NCBI GenBank assembly: GCA_038259365.1
Contig: JBBSOW010000004.1
Coordinates: 1-64,000, forward strand
Reading direction: 5' to 3'
DNA: 64,000 bases
From: JBBSOW01 sp038259365
GTDB taxonomy: Bacteria; Actinomycetota; Actinomycetes; Propionibacteriales; Propionibacteriaceae
The notes under the pieces were generated by a model. That model was not told the DNA's origin. It saw nothing but the letters and a program-made list of their open reading frames with translations, and ran no database searches. Each line of letters begins with the position of its first letter. Position 1 is the stretch's first letter. Made by a program: the position numbers and the translations under genes. This document shows positions 24,319-31,336 of this stretch, in pieces.

Positions 24319-24717
24319 ATGCGGATAGACGCCATGCCCTCGGATCGCGCGTGGATCCTCGTGGACACACTGCGCAAAGGCAGGCGCTGATCGGCCTGCG
24401 GCGGGCACTGCGGAAGTTGAGCCCGGACGAGATCCGCGCGTTCGACCGATGGGTGGAGGATCGGATCGAGGCGCTGAATCTGGCCGCGGCCGGGCCGAGG
24501 AGATCAAGCCCGAATGTGAAGGCGACGCTCTGACGTACGTGATGGCGGCCGTCGTGGCCGCCGGGCGGCGGGAGTACGAGAAAGTCCTCGCAGACCCCGC
24601 CCTCCTCGATGACAATTGGGACGACGAGTTGGGTGAGGATTTCCTCGACCTCGCCGCCACCGTATTCGAGCAGTTGTACAACGAACCGTTCGACGACGCC
24701 GAAGCGATAGATGGCCT
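24319..24717 (+). pseudogene. DUF4240-family remnant with two frameshifts
   Basis: Three neighbouring frames give consecutive pieces of one DUF4240 protein. Piece one starts at ATG 24319 (MRIDAMPSDRAWILVDTLRK) and stops at 24390. Piece two continues in another frame from about 24372 (QALIGLRRALRKLSPDEIRA, FDRWVEDRIEALNL). Piece three continues in the third frame from about 24485 (AEEIKPECEGDALTYVMAAV, ALADP-like VLADPALLDD, GEDFLDLAATVFEQLYN). This order matches the DUF4240 pattern of an N-terminal helix, LSPEEI, W-rich segment, then DGF-YF and LADP motifs. At least two frameshifts and loss of the conserved Trp/NGGC stretch show decay. DUF4240 function is unknown. Confidence 0.75.
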
Positions 24718-24719
24718 AG

Positions 24720-25124
24720 CGGTCGTCGACCTGCAGGTCATCCTCCAGGTCGTCAGCTTGGACGGGACGCCGGAGATGCCCTCCTGGCGTTTGGAGGTCA
24801 GTCAGTCCGCAGAACGAATTTGGAAACACGAAGGACCACTGGGCTTCGTGGTGGAAACCAAGCGGGCTCGACGAGCTGACCATCTGGCTGGAGACCGACT
24901 TCATGGCCTCCGACCCGCACCCACCTGTCCCCGGCTTCCGCGTCGGCAAGCGTCGCTGCGAGTTCATTTACATCCGCCCAGCGGACGAGTACCTCACCGA
25001 GGTCGAGCAGCGCGCTCTCGCTCGGCGCGATGTCGCTGCCGCGTTCGAGGAAGTGAGAGCCCGCTTCGGGCTCGGACCGATCCCGCCCCTCGCTTTCCCG
25101 ACGACAAAGACACCAGCCAAGTGA
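24720..25124 (+). pseudogene. Orphan protein fragment, C-terminal part without a proper start
   Basis: The frame ending at 25124 is open from 24720 and reads protein-like from about 24838: HWASWWKPSGLDELTIWLET, then FRVGKRRCEFIYIRPADEYL and EQRALARRDVAAAFEEVRAR. No start codon exists in this frame until ATG 24903, which would cut off the Trp-rich WWKPSGLDEL segment. I therefore read it as the 3' part of a gene whose 5' part is lost or shifted; a short 73-aa product from 24903 remains possible. I do not recognise the family. It follows a decayed DUF4240 gene on the same strand, indicating an eroding accessory patch. Confidence 0.5.
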
Positions 25125-25149
25125 CAGATCGCGCGCAGCATGACTGCCG

Positions 25150-25332
25150 GTGACAAGCGGGCTGCGGACGGTCCTGTTCTCCCCATGGACGGTCTTGATC
25201 GAGTTCATCATTCTCGGATTTTTCGGGATAGGCGTCGGCCAGGTCATCGAGCGATACGACGACGCCACCATTGCCATTGGCTGGGCTATGGCGGCTGGCT
25301 CTGCCTTCCTAGAGCGGGACGACAACCGGTAA
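25150..25332 (+). CDS. Hypothetical small membrane protein (60 aa)
   Basis: A 60-aa frame from GTG 25150 with a first hydrophobic helix (VLIEFIILGFFGIGVGQVI) and a weaker second one (TIAIGWAMAAGSAF), a charged turn ERYDD between them and a charged end ERDDNR. The composition is that of a small two-helix membrane protein. No family is recognised and no Shine-Dalgarno is obvious, so it could also be non-functional. It lies at the end of the decayed patch, facing hicB convergently. Confidence 0.4.
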   Translation: MTSGLRTVLFSPWTVLIEFIILGFFGIGVGQVIERYDDATIAIGWAMAAGSAFLERDDNR

Positions 25333-25425
25333 CAGTTGCGGGCTCTGTGTTTGCCAGGCGATAGGACCCCTCGTCACTCCTCCTCCCTTCGGCTGGCTCG
25401 GCTTCGGTGTCAATACGACGGAGCG

Positions 25426-25848
25426 CTATCGCACGTCGTTCACGCTCCGCACGCCGTGATGCTCCTGATGCTTGGCCAGCACTTTTGACACGTATTGAAA
25501 CGAGACGCCGAGCAAAGTTCCGATATCGCGCTGGGCAAGCCCCGCGCCGACTCCGGCAACAATGGCGTCGACGGTGGCGGTTCCGGCCAACGCTGCTGCT
25601 CTTTCTGCGTCGTGTCGTTGTCGGCAAGCACCGTCCATTGCCGAAGCGAGGTCGTCGTCCTCGAACTGGGGTTCGACGTCAACGTCTTGCGGCCCCACGT
25701 CTGTATCAAGGGTCAACGAGAGCGCCTTGGCGGCCTGAGGAGCCACCTCGACCAACCGACGCGCCTGGCTAAAGATCCCTGGGTGGTCTGCGATCTCAAT
25801 GGCCCACCAACCGTCGGATCGAATCGCAATGGCTCGATACCTCATCAT
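25426..25848 (-). CDS. HicB-like antitoxin with C-terminal HTH
   Basis: A 140-aa protein. Residues 1-45 resemble the HicB ribonuclease-H-like fold (YRAIAIRSDGWWAIEIADHP, GIFSQARRLVEVAPQAAKAL), which neutralises HicA. The C-terminal part QRDIGTLLGVSFQYVSKVLA is a helix-turn-helix, so the protein can probably repress its own operon. The ATG at 25846-25848 overlaps the hicA stop by 4 bases. Order is toxin first, antitoxin second, the usual hicAB order. A longer upstream reading into hicA is a shadow. Confidence in family is good; function is inferred from the pair. Confidence 0.72.
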   Translation of the reverse strand: MMRYRAIAIRSDGWWAIEIADHPGIFSQARRLVEVAPQAAKALSLTLDTDVGPQDVDVEPQFEDDDLASAMDGACRQRHDAERAAALAGTATVDAIVAGVGAGLAQRDIGTLLGVSFQYVSKVLAKHQEHHGVRSVNDVR

Positions 25849-26045
25849 CTTGGTTCCCAACCGTTCGCGGTATTGATCGCGCCACGGGCGGTCCGTTCCG
25901 GTATCTCGGTGTGTCGTCCCACCGTGGTGACCCACCCGCCATCGAAGGTGATCTTGGTGTGGCCACGGCCCTCGATCAGTTCCATCCTGACACCCTTGTC
26001 CTTGGCGATCTGACGAATGTGTTTCAACACTTCTTTCCGCTTCAC
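25845..26045 (-). CDS. HicA-like mRNA interferase toxin
   Basis: A 66-aa protein of dsRBD-like HicA type starting VKRKEVLKHIRQIAKDKGVR. The catalytic-His region is EGRGHTKITF (HicA usually has GSHxxY/F), followed by TTVGRHTEIPERTARGAI, which matches the common RHxEIxxGT-xIL end of HicA. HicA toxins cut mRNA during stress. The start could be GTG 26045 (used here), TTG 26051 or TTG 26057; a TATAGT box at 26057-26062 would give an mRNA starting just before the GTG. Its stop overlaps the hicB start. Base composition around it is somewhat lower in GC than the neighbours, consistent with acquisition. Confidence 0.7.
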   Translation of the reverse strand: MKRKEVLKHIRQIAKDKGVRMELIEGRGHTKITFDGGWVTTVGRHTEIPERTARGAINTANGWEPR

Positions 26046-26182
26046 ATCCAAAATCAACTATAGGCGACTATCCGGATCAACCCTAGTAGACAAATCTGTG
26101 GACAACGGTGGCCCAGTACGTCGGCACAGCTCGCCCTCCACCCGTTATGGATGAAAAGCCCGCTCGGTGAGAGAATGTGGCA

Positions 26183-27664
26183 GTGAGCAACGACGAGACC
26201 CAGAACACGACCGACGACGATCTCGACCGCCGCCAGACCAAGTTCTCCGAGGCCTTCAAAGCCTTCATCACCGGCGACTGGGAGCCCTACGACTCCACGG
26301 CCATCCCCCAGCTTCCGGCCTCCAAGGCGGCGGTGGCGCGACGCGCCGCGATCGCCGAGCAGTTCGCCGACGCCCGCCTGGTGATCCCCGCGGGCGGGCT
26401 GGTGGTCCGCTCCAACGACACCGACTACCGGTTCCGGCCGCACTCGGCGTTCGCCCACCTCACAGGACTGGGCACCGAGCGTGAGCCCGACGCCGTGCTG
26501 GTCCTGGAGCCGACCGACGACGGCGTCGAGCCCACCCTGTACTTCCGCCCACGGGCGTCGCGGGAGGACAAAGAGTTCTACGCCGACGCCCGCTACGGCG
26601 AGATGTGGGTCGGGCAGCGCGATTCGCTGGACGAGATGAGCCAGCGCATCGGCATCTCCTGCGCCCCGATCTCCGAACTGGGTGACGCCATCGCCAAGAA
26701 CGCCGACTCCACCCAGGTCCTCGTGTTGCGCGAGGCCGACCCGGGCGTCAACGAGATCGTCGATGGCTTGCGCGAGCACGGCACCCCCGAGGACGACGAG
26801 AGGTTCGCCACCGCGCTGAGCGAGCTGCGGCTGGTTAAGGACGAGTTCGAGATCGAGCAGATGCGCGAGGCCTGCGATCGCACCGCCGACGGCTTCGAGG
26901 CCATCGTCGCCGACCTGCCCGAGGCGGTGAAACGCGGCCGAGGCGAGCGCTGGGTGGAGGGCGTCTTCGGCCTGCACGCCCGCCACGCCGGCAACGACGT
27001 CGGTTACGGCACCATCGCCGCCGCGGGGGATCACGCCAACACCCTGCACTGGGTGCGCAACGACGGCGACATGCGCGACGGCGATCTCATCCTCATCGAC
27101 GCCGGGGTGGAACTCGATTCGCTCTACACCGCCGACATCACCCGCACCCTGCCCATCAACGGCACCTACTCCGAGGCTCAGCGGCGGGTCTACGACGTGG
27201 TGCTGGAGGCCGCCGACGCCGCCATCGCGGTGTGCAAGCCGGGCACCAAGTTCGCCGACGTGCACAAGGCGGCCGTCACAGTGTTGGCGACGCGGTTGCA
27301 CGAGTGGGGTCTGCTGCCCGTCACCCCGGAGGAGAGCGTCTCCGACGACGGCGGCCAGCATCGCCGCTGGATGGTGCACGGCACCTCCCACCACCTCGGG
27401 ATCGACGTCCACGACTGCGCCCAGGCCCGCAACGAGCAGTACCGCCTCGGCGAGTTGAGGGCCGGGATGGTCATCACCGTCGAGCCCGGGCTGTACTTCA
27501 AGGCCACCGATCAGCTCGTGCCCGACGAGCTGCGAGGCATCGGTGCGCGCCTCGAGGACGACATCCTCATCACCGAGGGGGGTTGCGAGAACCTCTCCGC
27601 CCGGCTCCCCCGCACCCCCGACGCCATCGAGGCGTGGATGGCACCGCTGATGCAGCGCGAATGA
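26183..27664 (+). CDS. pepP: Xaa-Pro aminopeptidase (aminopeptidase P)
   Basis: A protein of about 493 aa with the M24 pita-bread fold. The N-terminal AMP_N domain covers residues about 45-190 (RLVIPAGGLVVRSNDTDYRF, LTGLGTEREPDAVLVLEP). The catalytic domain shows metal ligands in LILIDAGVELDSLYTADITR (two Asp), HGTSHHLGIDVHD (His), ITVEPGLYF (Glu) and RLEDDILIT (Glu). It cleaves N-terminal residues before proline in the cytosol. I prefer GTG 26183 (VSNDETQN); GTG 26177 is two codons longer. The stop overlaps the corA start (ATGA), so the two are co-translated. Confidence 0.93.
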   Translation: MSNDETQNTTDDDLDRRQTKFSEAFKAFITGDWEPYDSTAIPQLPASKAAVARRAAIAEQFADARLVIPAGGLVVRSNDTDYRFRPHSAFAHLTGLGTEREPDAVLVLEPTDDGVEPTLYFRPRASREDKEFYADARYGEMWVGQRDSLDEMSQRIGISCAPISELGDAIAKNADSTQVLVLREADPGVNEIVDGLREHGTPEDDERFATALSELRLVKDEFEIEQMREACDRTADGFEAIVADLPEAVKRGRGERWVEGVFGLHARHAGNDVGYGTIAAAGDHANTLHWVRNDGDMRDGDLILIDAGVELDSLYTADITRTLPINGTYSEAQRRVYDVVLEAADAAIAVCKPGTKFADVHKAAVTVLATRLHEWGLLPVTPEESVSDDGGQHRRWMVHGTSHHLGIDVHDCAQARNEQYRLGELRAGMVITVEPGLYFKATDQLVPDELRGIGARLEDDILITEGGCENLSARLPRTPDAIEAWMAPLMQRE

Positions 27665-28677
27665 AAGAGATGGCCGACCAAAGGTTCAGCTCCGTCGTCG
27701 CCTGGGGCTGGTACCTCGATGGCGTCCGCCAACTCGAGGACGATCTGGACAGGGCCACGCAGGAGGCGCTGCACGGCCGGGGGTTCGTCTGGCTGGGGCT
27801 GCACGATCCGAGCGACGACGACATGTCGGAGTTCGCGACCCTGTTCAACCTCCACCCGCTGGCCATCGAGGACGCCGTCGAGGGCCACACCCGCTCCAAG
27901 CTGGAACTCTTCGGCGACACCGTCTTCGCCGTCGCCTCCACCGTGGCCTACGTGGAACACACCACGCTCACCGAGACCTCCGAGGTCGTCTCCACGGGTC
28001 AGGTGATGGTGTTCGTCGGCGAGCACTTCGTCATGACCGTGCGCCGCGGCAAGCACGCCCAGCTCGGCGGCCTGCGCGCCAGCCTGGAGACCACCCCCGA
28101 GAGCCTCACCGACGGCCCGTGGACCGTCCTGTACGCGGTGCTGGACAAGATCGTCGACGACTACGTCGACGTCGTGTCAGCCTTCGAGGATGACGTCGAC
28201 GACGTCGAATCCGACGTCTTCTCGCTCGACAGCAACACCGACCTGGCCAAGGTCTACCACCTCAAGCGCGAGTTGATCGACTTCAAGCGGGCCACTTTGC
28301 CGCTCAGTTCGCCGCTGCACTCGCTGGCGAACCGCACCTACGGCCCGATCCCGCACCGCGCCCAGGCCTACTTTCGCGAGGTGGCCGATCACCACATCGA
28401 GGCCCGGGAAACGATCACCTCCCTCGACGAGGTCCTCACCTCCATCCTGCAGTTCGCCCAGGCCCGGATCTCGGTCAAGGACAATCAGGACATGCGCAAG
28501 ATCTCGGCGTTCGTGGCCATCGCCGCAATCCCGACCATGGTGGCCGGCATCTACGGGATGAACTTCGACAACATGCCCGAGTTGCATTGGCGCTACAGCT
28601 ACTTCGCCGTGCTCCTCATCCTTCTCGTCACCATGCTCGGGCTCTACGTCGGCTTCCGCCGCAACAAGTGGCTCTAG
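27661..28677 (+). CDS. corA: CorA-family magnesium/cobalt transporter
   Basis: A 338-aa pentameric channel subunit. The cytoplasmic N-terminal domain (residues 1-about 270) contains FVWLGLHDPSDDDMSEFATL and IEDAVEGHTRSKLELFGDTV, then the long stalk helix. The signature ends the first membrane helix: AIPTMVAGIYGMNFDNMPEL, with the GMN selectivity motif, followed by a second helix (FAVLLILLVTMLGLYVGF) and a basic tail. It takes up Mg2+. It overlaps pepP at ATGA and lies close to an MgtE-like soluble protein (29348), a magnesium-related cluster also known, from memory, in mycobacteria. Confidence 0.94.
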   Translation: MKEMADQRFSSVVAWGWYLDGVRQLEDDLDRATQEALHGRGFVWLGLHDPSDDDMSEFATLFNLHPLAIEDAVEGHTRSKLELFGDTVFAVASTVAYVEHTTLTETSEVVSTGQVMVFVGEHFVMTVRRGKHAQLGGLRASLETTPESLTDGPWTVLYAVLDKIVDDYVDVVSAFEDDVDDVESDVFSLDSNTDLAKVYHLKRELIDFKRATLPLSSPLHSLANRTYGPIPHRAQAYFREVADHHIEARETITSLDEVLTSILQFAQARISVKDNQDMRKISAFVAIAAIPTMVAGIYGMNFDNMPELHWRYSYFAVLLILLVTMLGLYVGFRRNKWL

Positions 28678-28743
28678 CCCGCTCGCTACCTTTCGAAGGC
28701 GCGAGCCCGCTCGCTCACCCCTCGAAGGCGCGAGCCCGCTCGC
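28675..28743. repeat. Tandem repeat of about 29 bp duplicating the end of the downstream gene
   Basis: Reading the minus strand, GCGAGCGGGCTCGCGCCTTC occurs twice in tandem (period 28-29 bp), followed by a third partial copy GCGAGCGGGCT. The first copy encodes the last residues (ERARAFEG) of the 28715-29242 gene; the second and third lie past its stop, between it and corA. Each contains a short GC palindrome (GAGCGGGCTC). It may serve as a bidirectional transcription end for the convergent genes or be simple slippage. Confidence 0.7.
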
Positions 28744-29242
28744 CGGGCATCTCGTCCAACATCTCGGTGGCCTGCTGTGCCACCTTGTGCTCGCAGAGGA
28801 TCTCGTACTTGGTGGCCACCGTCTGGCTCACCGAGGTGAAATCGCGCTTGCCCCGCGCGGCGGCGTAGGTGAGCACGTTCAGGAGGACGCTGATGCCCAC
28901 ACCGGCGGCCAGGGCCACGAGCAACAGGGGCAGGAAGTTACCCGCCGGGAAGAACAGGAAGGCCAACAGCGCGAAGAATAGCGCCATCGAGACCCCCGAG
29001 GTGACCCCCTGGCCGATGACGGTCTTCCAGCTGCGCTTGCCCAACACCCGCTCGACCGACTTCAGGTCGGTGCCCACGATGCACAGGTTCTGCACGGCGA
29101 ACTCGTGATCGGCGAGGTAGTCGACCGCCTTCTGCGCGTCGGCGTACTCGTTATAGACTCGCACGGAGCGGGGGAACTGCAACGAGAACAGCGAACCCAT
29201 GTCGGCCAGCTTGTTGCGGCCCATGGGGTTTTGGAATGCCAT
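28715..29242 (-). CDS. General stress protein-type membrane protein (Gsp17M/YflT domain)
   Basis: A 175-aa protein. Residues about 25-65 form the YflT/Gsp17M-like alpha/beta part (VRVYNEYADAQKAVDYLADH, FAVQNLCIVGTDLKSVERVL). Two hydrophobic helices follow (MALFFALLAFLFFPAG and LPLLLVALAAGVGISVLL), then a soluble C-terminal part. The family is found in stress-induced proteins and is of unknown function. GGAAAG precedes the ATG. It is divergent from the MgtE-like gene and convergent with corA; its last codons belong to a local tandem repeat. Confidence 0.78.
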   Translation of the reverse strand: MAFQNPMGRNKLADMGSLFSLQFPRSVRVYNEYADAQKAVDYLADHEFAVQNLCIVGTDLKSVERVLGKRSWKTVIGQGVTSGVSMALFFALLAFLFFPAGNFLPLLLVALAAGVGISVLLNVLTYAAARGKRDFTSVSQTVATKYEILCEHKVAQQATEMLDEMPGERARAFEG

Positions 29243-29347
29243 GATCTTTCCTTTCGATGAATATCAATCTCCAGCTTAGTCGTGTTCAGCGCCGGCTGAG
29301 CTGATCGTCGTGGCAGGGCCCTGGACAAACGCGATAATCTCCCAAGC

Positions 29348-30625
29348 GTGAGCACCGCAACCTCGATCTTCATCTCCCGGATCCGCGGTCTGCCGGTCGT
29401 CGACAGCGCCGGAGACCAGGTGGGCAAGCTGCGCGACGTCGTCGTGCAGCTGCGCGTCGCCGGCCGGGCCCCGCGGGCTCGCGGCCTCGTGGTGGAGCTG
29501 TTCGCCCGCCGCCGCATCTTCATCCCCATGGTCCGGGTGCACCACATCGATTCGGCCCAGGTGGCCATCTCGGGCGTCGTCAACACCCGGCGGTTCTCCA
29601 GCCGGGACGCCGAAACGCTGGTCACCGAGGACCTGTTCGATCGTCAGGTCACCAAGCGCGGAGCCAGCACGCCGTCGGTGATCTACGACGTCTCGATGAA
29701 GCAGGTCCGCTCGCGGGACTGGGAGATCGACGAGGTGGCGCTCCGCGACGCGACGCGCGGTCGGTTCGGCCGCAAGCCGCACATCACGATCGTCGACTGG
29801 TTCGAGATCGCCGACTTCGCCCTGTTCAACGCCCAGAGCACCGAAAAGCTGCTCGCCGAGCTCGACGATATGAAGGCCCCCGATATCGCCCGCGAGCTGC
29901 ACGACATGTCCCCCGAGCGGCGCAAAGAGGTGATCGAGGCCCTCGACGACGAGACGCTGGCCGACGCCATCGAGGAGCTGCCCGAGGACGAACAGGTGGA
30001 GTTGATCTCCAGCCTCGACACCGAGCGCGCGGCCGACATTTTGGACGAGATGGATCCCGACGACGCCGCCGACCTCATCGCCGAGTTGTCCCCCGAGAAG
30101 GCCGAGGAGCTCCTCGGCGAGATGGAGCCCGACGACGCCAAGGGCATCCGCCGCCTGCTCACCTACGAGGAATCGACGGCGGGTGGCATCATGACCCCCG
30201 AGCCGGTCATTCTGCCCCCCGACGCCACCGTGGCCGACGCGCTGGCCGTGGTGCGCAACATCGACATCACCCCGGCCTTGGCCAGCATGGTCTTCGTCTG
30301 CCGGCCCCCGCTGGACACCCCCACCGGGCGCCTCCTCGGCGGGGTGCACCTGCAGCGCCTGCTGCGCGAGCCACCCTCGACGCTCATCTCGGGCCTCATC
30401 GACAGCGAGGTGCAGCCGCTCCAGACCGAGGACAGGCTCGCCGTGGTGAGCCGCCGCTTCGCCACCTACGACATGGTGTGTGCCGCGGTGGTGGACAACG
30501 ACAACCACCTCGTGGGGGCGATCACCGTCGACGACGTGCTCGATCACCTGTTGCCCGACGATTGGCGCGGCAACGAACTCGACGGCCGCGAGCCGGCCCC
30601 TGACCAGGAGGTGAACAGTGGCTAG
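29348..30625 (+). CDS. MgtE N-terminal / CBS domain protein without a membrane channel
   Basis: A 425-aa soluble protein. Residues about 10-70 look like a PRC-barrel (ISRIRGLPVVDSAGDQVGKL), residues about 160-270 are the MgtE N-terminal superhelix (LAELDDMKAPDIARELHDMS, LDEMDPDDAADLIAELSPEK), and residues about 275-405 form a CBS pair (ESTAGGIMTPEPVILPPDAT, AAVVDNDNHLVGAITVDDVL). The transmembrane Mg2+ pore of true MgtE is missing and the protein ends DQEVNSG, so it cannot itself transport; it may sense Mg2+ or nucleotides. TAATCT at 29335-29340 lies exactly 7 nt before the GTG start (leaderless). It overlaps the downstream DUF1003 gene by 8 bp. Confidence 0.87.
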   Translation: MSTATSIFISRIRGLPVVDSAGDQVGKLRDVVVQLRVAGRAPRARGLVVELFARRRIFIPMVRVHHIDSAQVAISGVVNTRRFSSRDAETLVTEDLFDRQVTKRGASTPSVIYDVSMKQVRSRDWEIDEVALRDATRGRFGRKPHITIVDWFEIADFALFNAQSTEKLLAELDDMKAPDIARELHDMSPERRKEVIEALDDETLADAIEELPEDEQVELISSLDTERAADILDEMDPDDAADLIAELSPEKAEELLGEMEPDDAKGIRRLLTYEESTAGGIMTPEPVILPPDATVADALAVVRNIDITPALASMVFVCRPPLDTPTGRLLGGVHLQRLLREPPSTLISGLIDSEVQPLQTEDRLAVVSRRFATYDMVCAAVVDNDNHLVGAITVDDVLDHLLPDDWRGNELDGREPAPDQEVNSG

Positions 30626-31160
30626 GAAACCCAAGCGCGCCAGCTCCGGTTCGGCGCGGCTGAACACGCCGGGCCGCCAACGTCGATCCCTCCGGGCACG
30701 GCTGGGCTTGGACGGGGACACGTTCGGCCAGTTCGCGGAAACCTTCGCCCGCTTCATGGGCACCGCGCGCTTCCTGGCCTACATGTCGATCTTCATCATC
30801 GCCTGGGTCCTGTGGAACGCCGTCGGGCCAGGCGGCCTACGCTTCGACAGCTACCCCTTCATCTTCCTCACGCTGATGCTGAGCCTGCAGGCCTCCTACG
30901 CCGCGCCGCTCATCCTCTTGGCGCAGAACCGATCCGAGGCCCGCGAGCGCATCAGCGTCGAGGACGACCGACGCCAGCAGGCGCAGAGCCGCGCCGACAT
31001 GGACTTCTTGGCCCGCGAGATCGCCAGCCTGCGCATGTCGGTCGGCGAACTCGCCACCCGGGACTACATTCGGGCCGAGGTGCGAGCCGAGCTGCGCGAG
31101 CTACTCACCGATGCCGACGGCGAGGACGACAAGGCCGGCCGCGAGGCGTCGAACTACTAG
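30618..31160 (+). CDS. DUF1003 membrane protein
   Basis: A 180-aa protein with a basic N-terminus, then the DUF1003 core: FARFMGTARFLAYMSIFIIA, WVLWNAV and FDSYPFIFLTLMLSLQASYA, giving two membrane helices joined by the conserved Trp-Asn and Pro-Phe motifs. The core ends with LILLAQNRSEARERISVEDD, typical of the family, and a coiled coil covers the C-terminal half. Function is unknown. It overlaps the MgtE-like gene by 8 bp, so the two are translated together and may form a membrane-sensor pair. A large hairpin follows at 31194. Confidence 0.88.
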   Translation: MARKPKRASSGSARLNTPGRQRRSLRARLGLDGDTFGQFAETFARFMGTARFLAYMSIFIIAWVLWNAVGPGGLRFDSYPFIFLTLMLSLQASYAAPLILLAQNRSEARERISVEDDRRQQAQSRADMDFLAREIASLRMSVGELATRDYIRAEVRAELRELLTDADGEDDKAGREASNY

Positions 31161-31193
31161 CCGGATCGGCGCGCTCGATAACGTGCTGAGCCC

Positions 31194-31251
31194 GCTCGGG
31201 GCGGTGTCTCTGGCTCGGGTTGTGAACCGCGCGGGAGACACCGACCCGAGC
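31194..31251 (+). terminator. Long imperfect hairpin downstream of the MgtE-like/DUF1003 operon
   Basis: Arms GCTCGGGGCGGTGTCTC (31194-31210) and GAGACACCGACCCGAGC (31235-31251) pair at 16 of 17 positions, with a 24-nt loop that contains a further small stem GGTT-GTG-AACC. No T-run follows, so it may be a terminator without U-tract, an mRNA-stabilising end, or a structured RNA. It lies between the operon and the mrp promoter. Confidence 0.55.
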
Positions 31252-31300
31252 GCGCTGGATCCGGCTGCGACTCGCCTGCTGGGATTGGGTCGGCTACGTC

Positions 31301-31329
31301 TTGGGCGGATAGGCCAAGGCAACTAGGCT
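31301..31329 (+). promoter_or_regulatory. Predicted leaderless promoter of mrp (TTGGGC, 17 bp, TAGGCT)
   Basis: TTGGGC at 31301-31306 and TAGGCT at 31324-31329 are 17 bp apart; the -10 box ends 7 nt before the GTG start of mrp at 31337. Confidence 0.6.
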
Positions 31330-31336
31330 GGCTGTT

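Noticed and set aside
24372..24540. Programmed frameshifting in the DUF4240 frames
   Set aside because: Two shifts plus loss of conserved residues between pieces; no slippery heptamer and no stimulating hairpin is evident.
24798..25325. Minus-strand frame of 175 codons across the decayed patch
   Set aside because: Serine/arginine-rich composition without motifs; the plus strand has the protein-like fragments.
24319..25332. Recent insertion sequence or prophage in the accessory patch
   Set aside because: No transposase or integrase, no terminal inverted repeats, no tRNA or attachment site seen.
28675..28743. CRISPR-like array
   Set aside because: The copies are contiguous with no unique spacers, only 2.4 units, and no cas gene is present.
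31111..31326. Protein-coding ORF between DUF1003 and mrp
   Set aside because: It overlaps the DUF1003 gene end, the long hairpin and the mrp promoter; no family resemblance, so the hairpin is the better reading.
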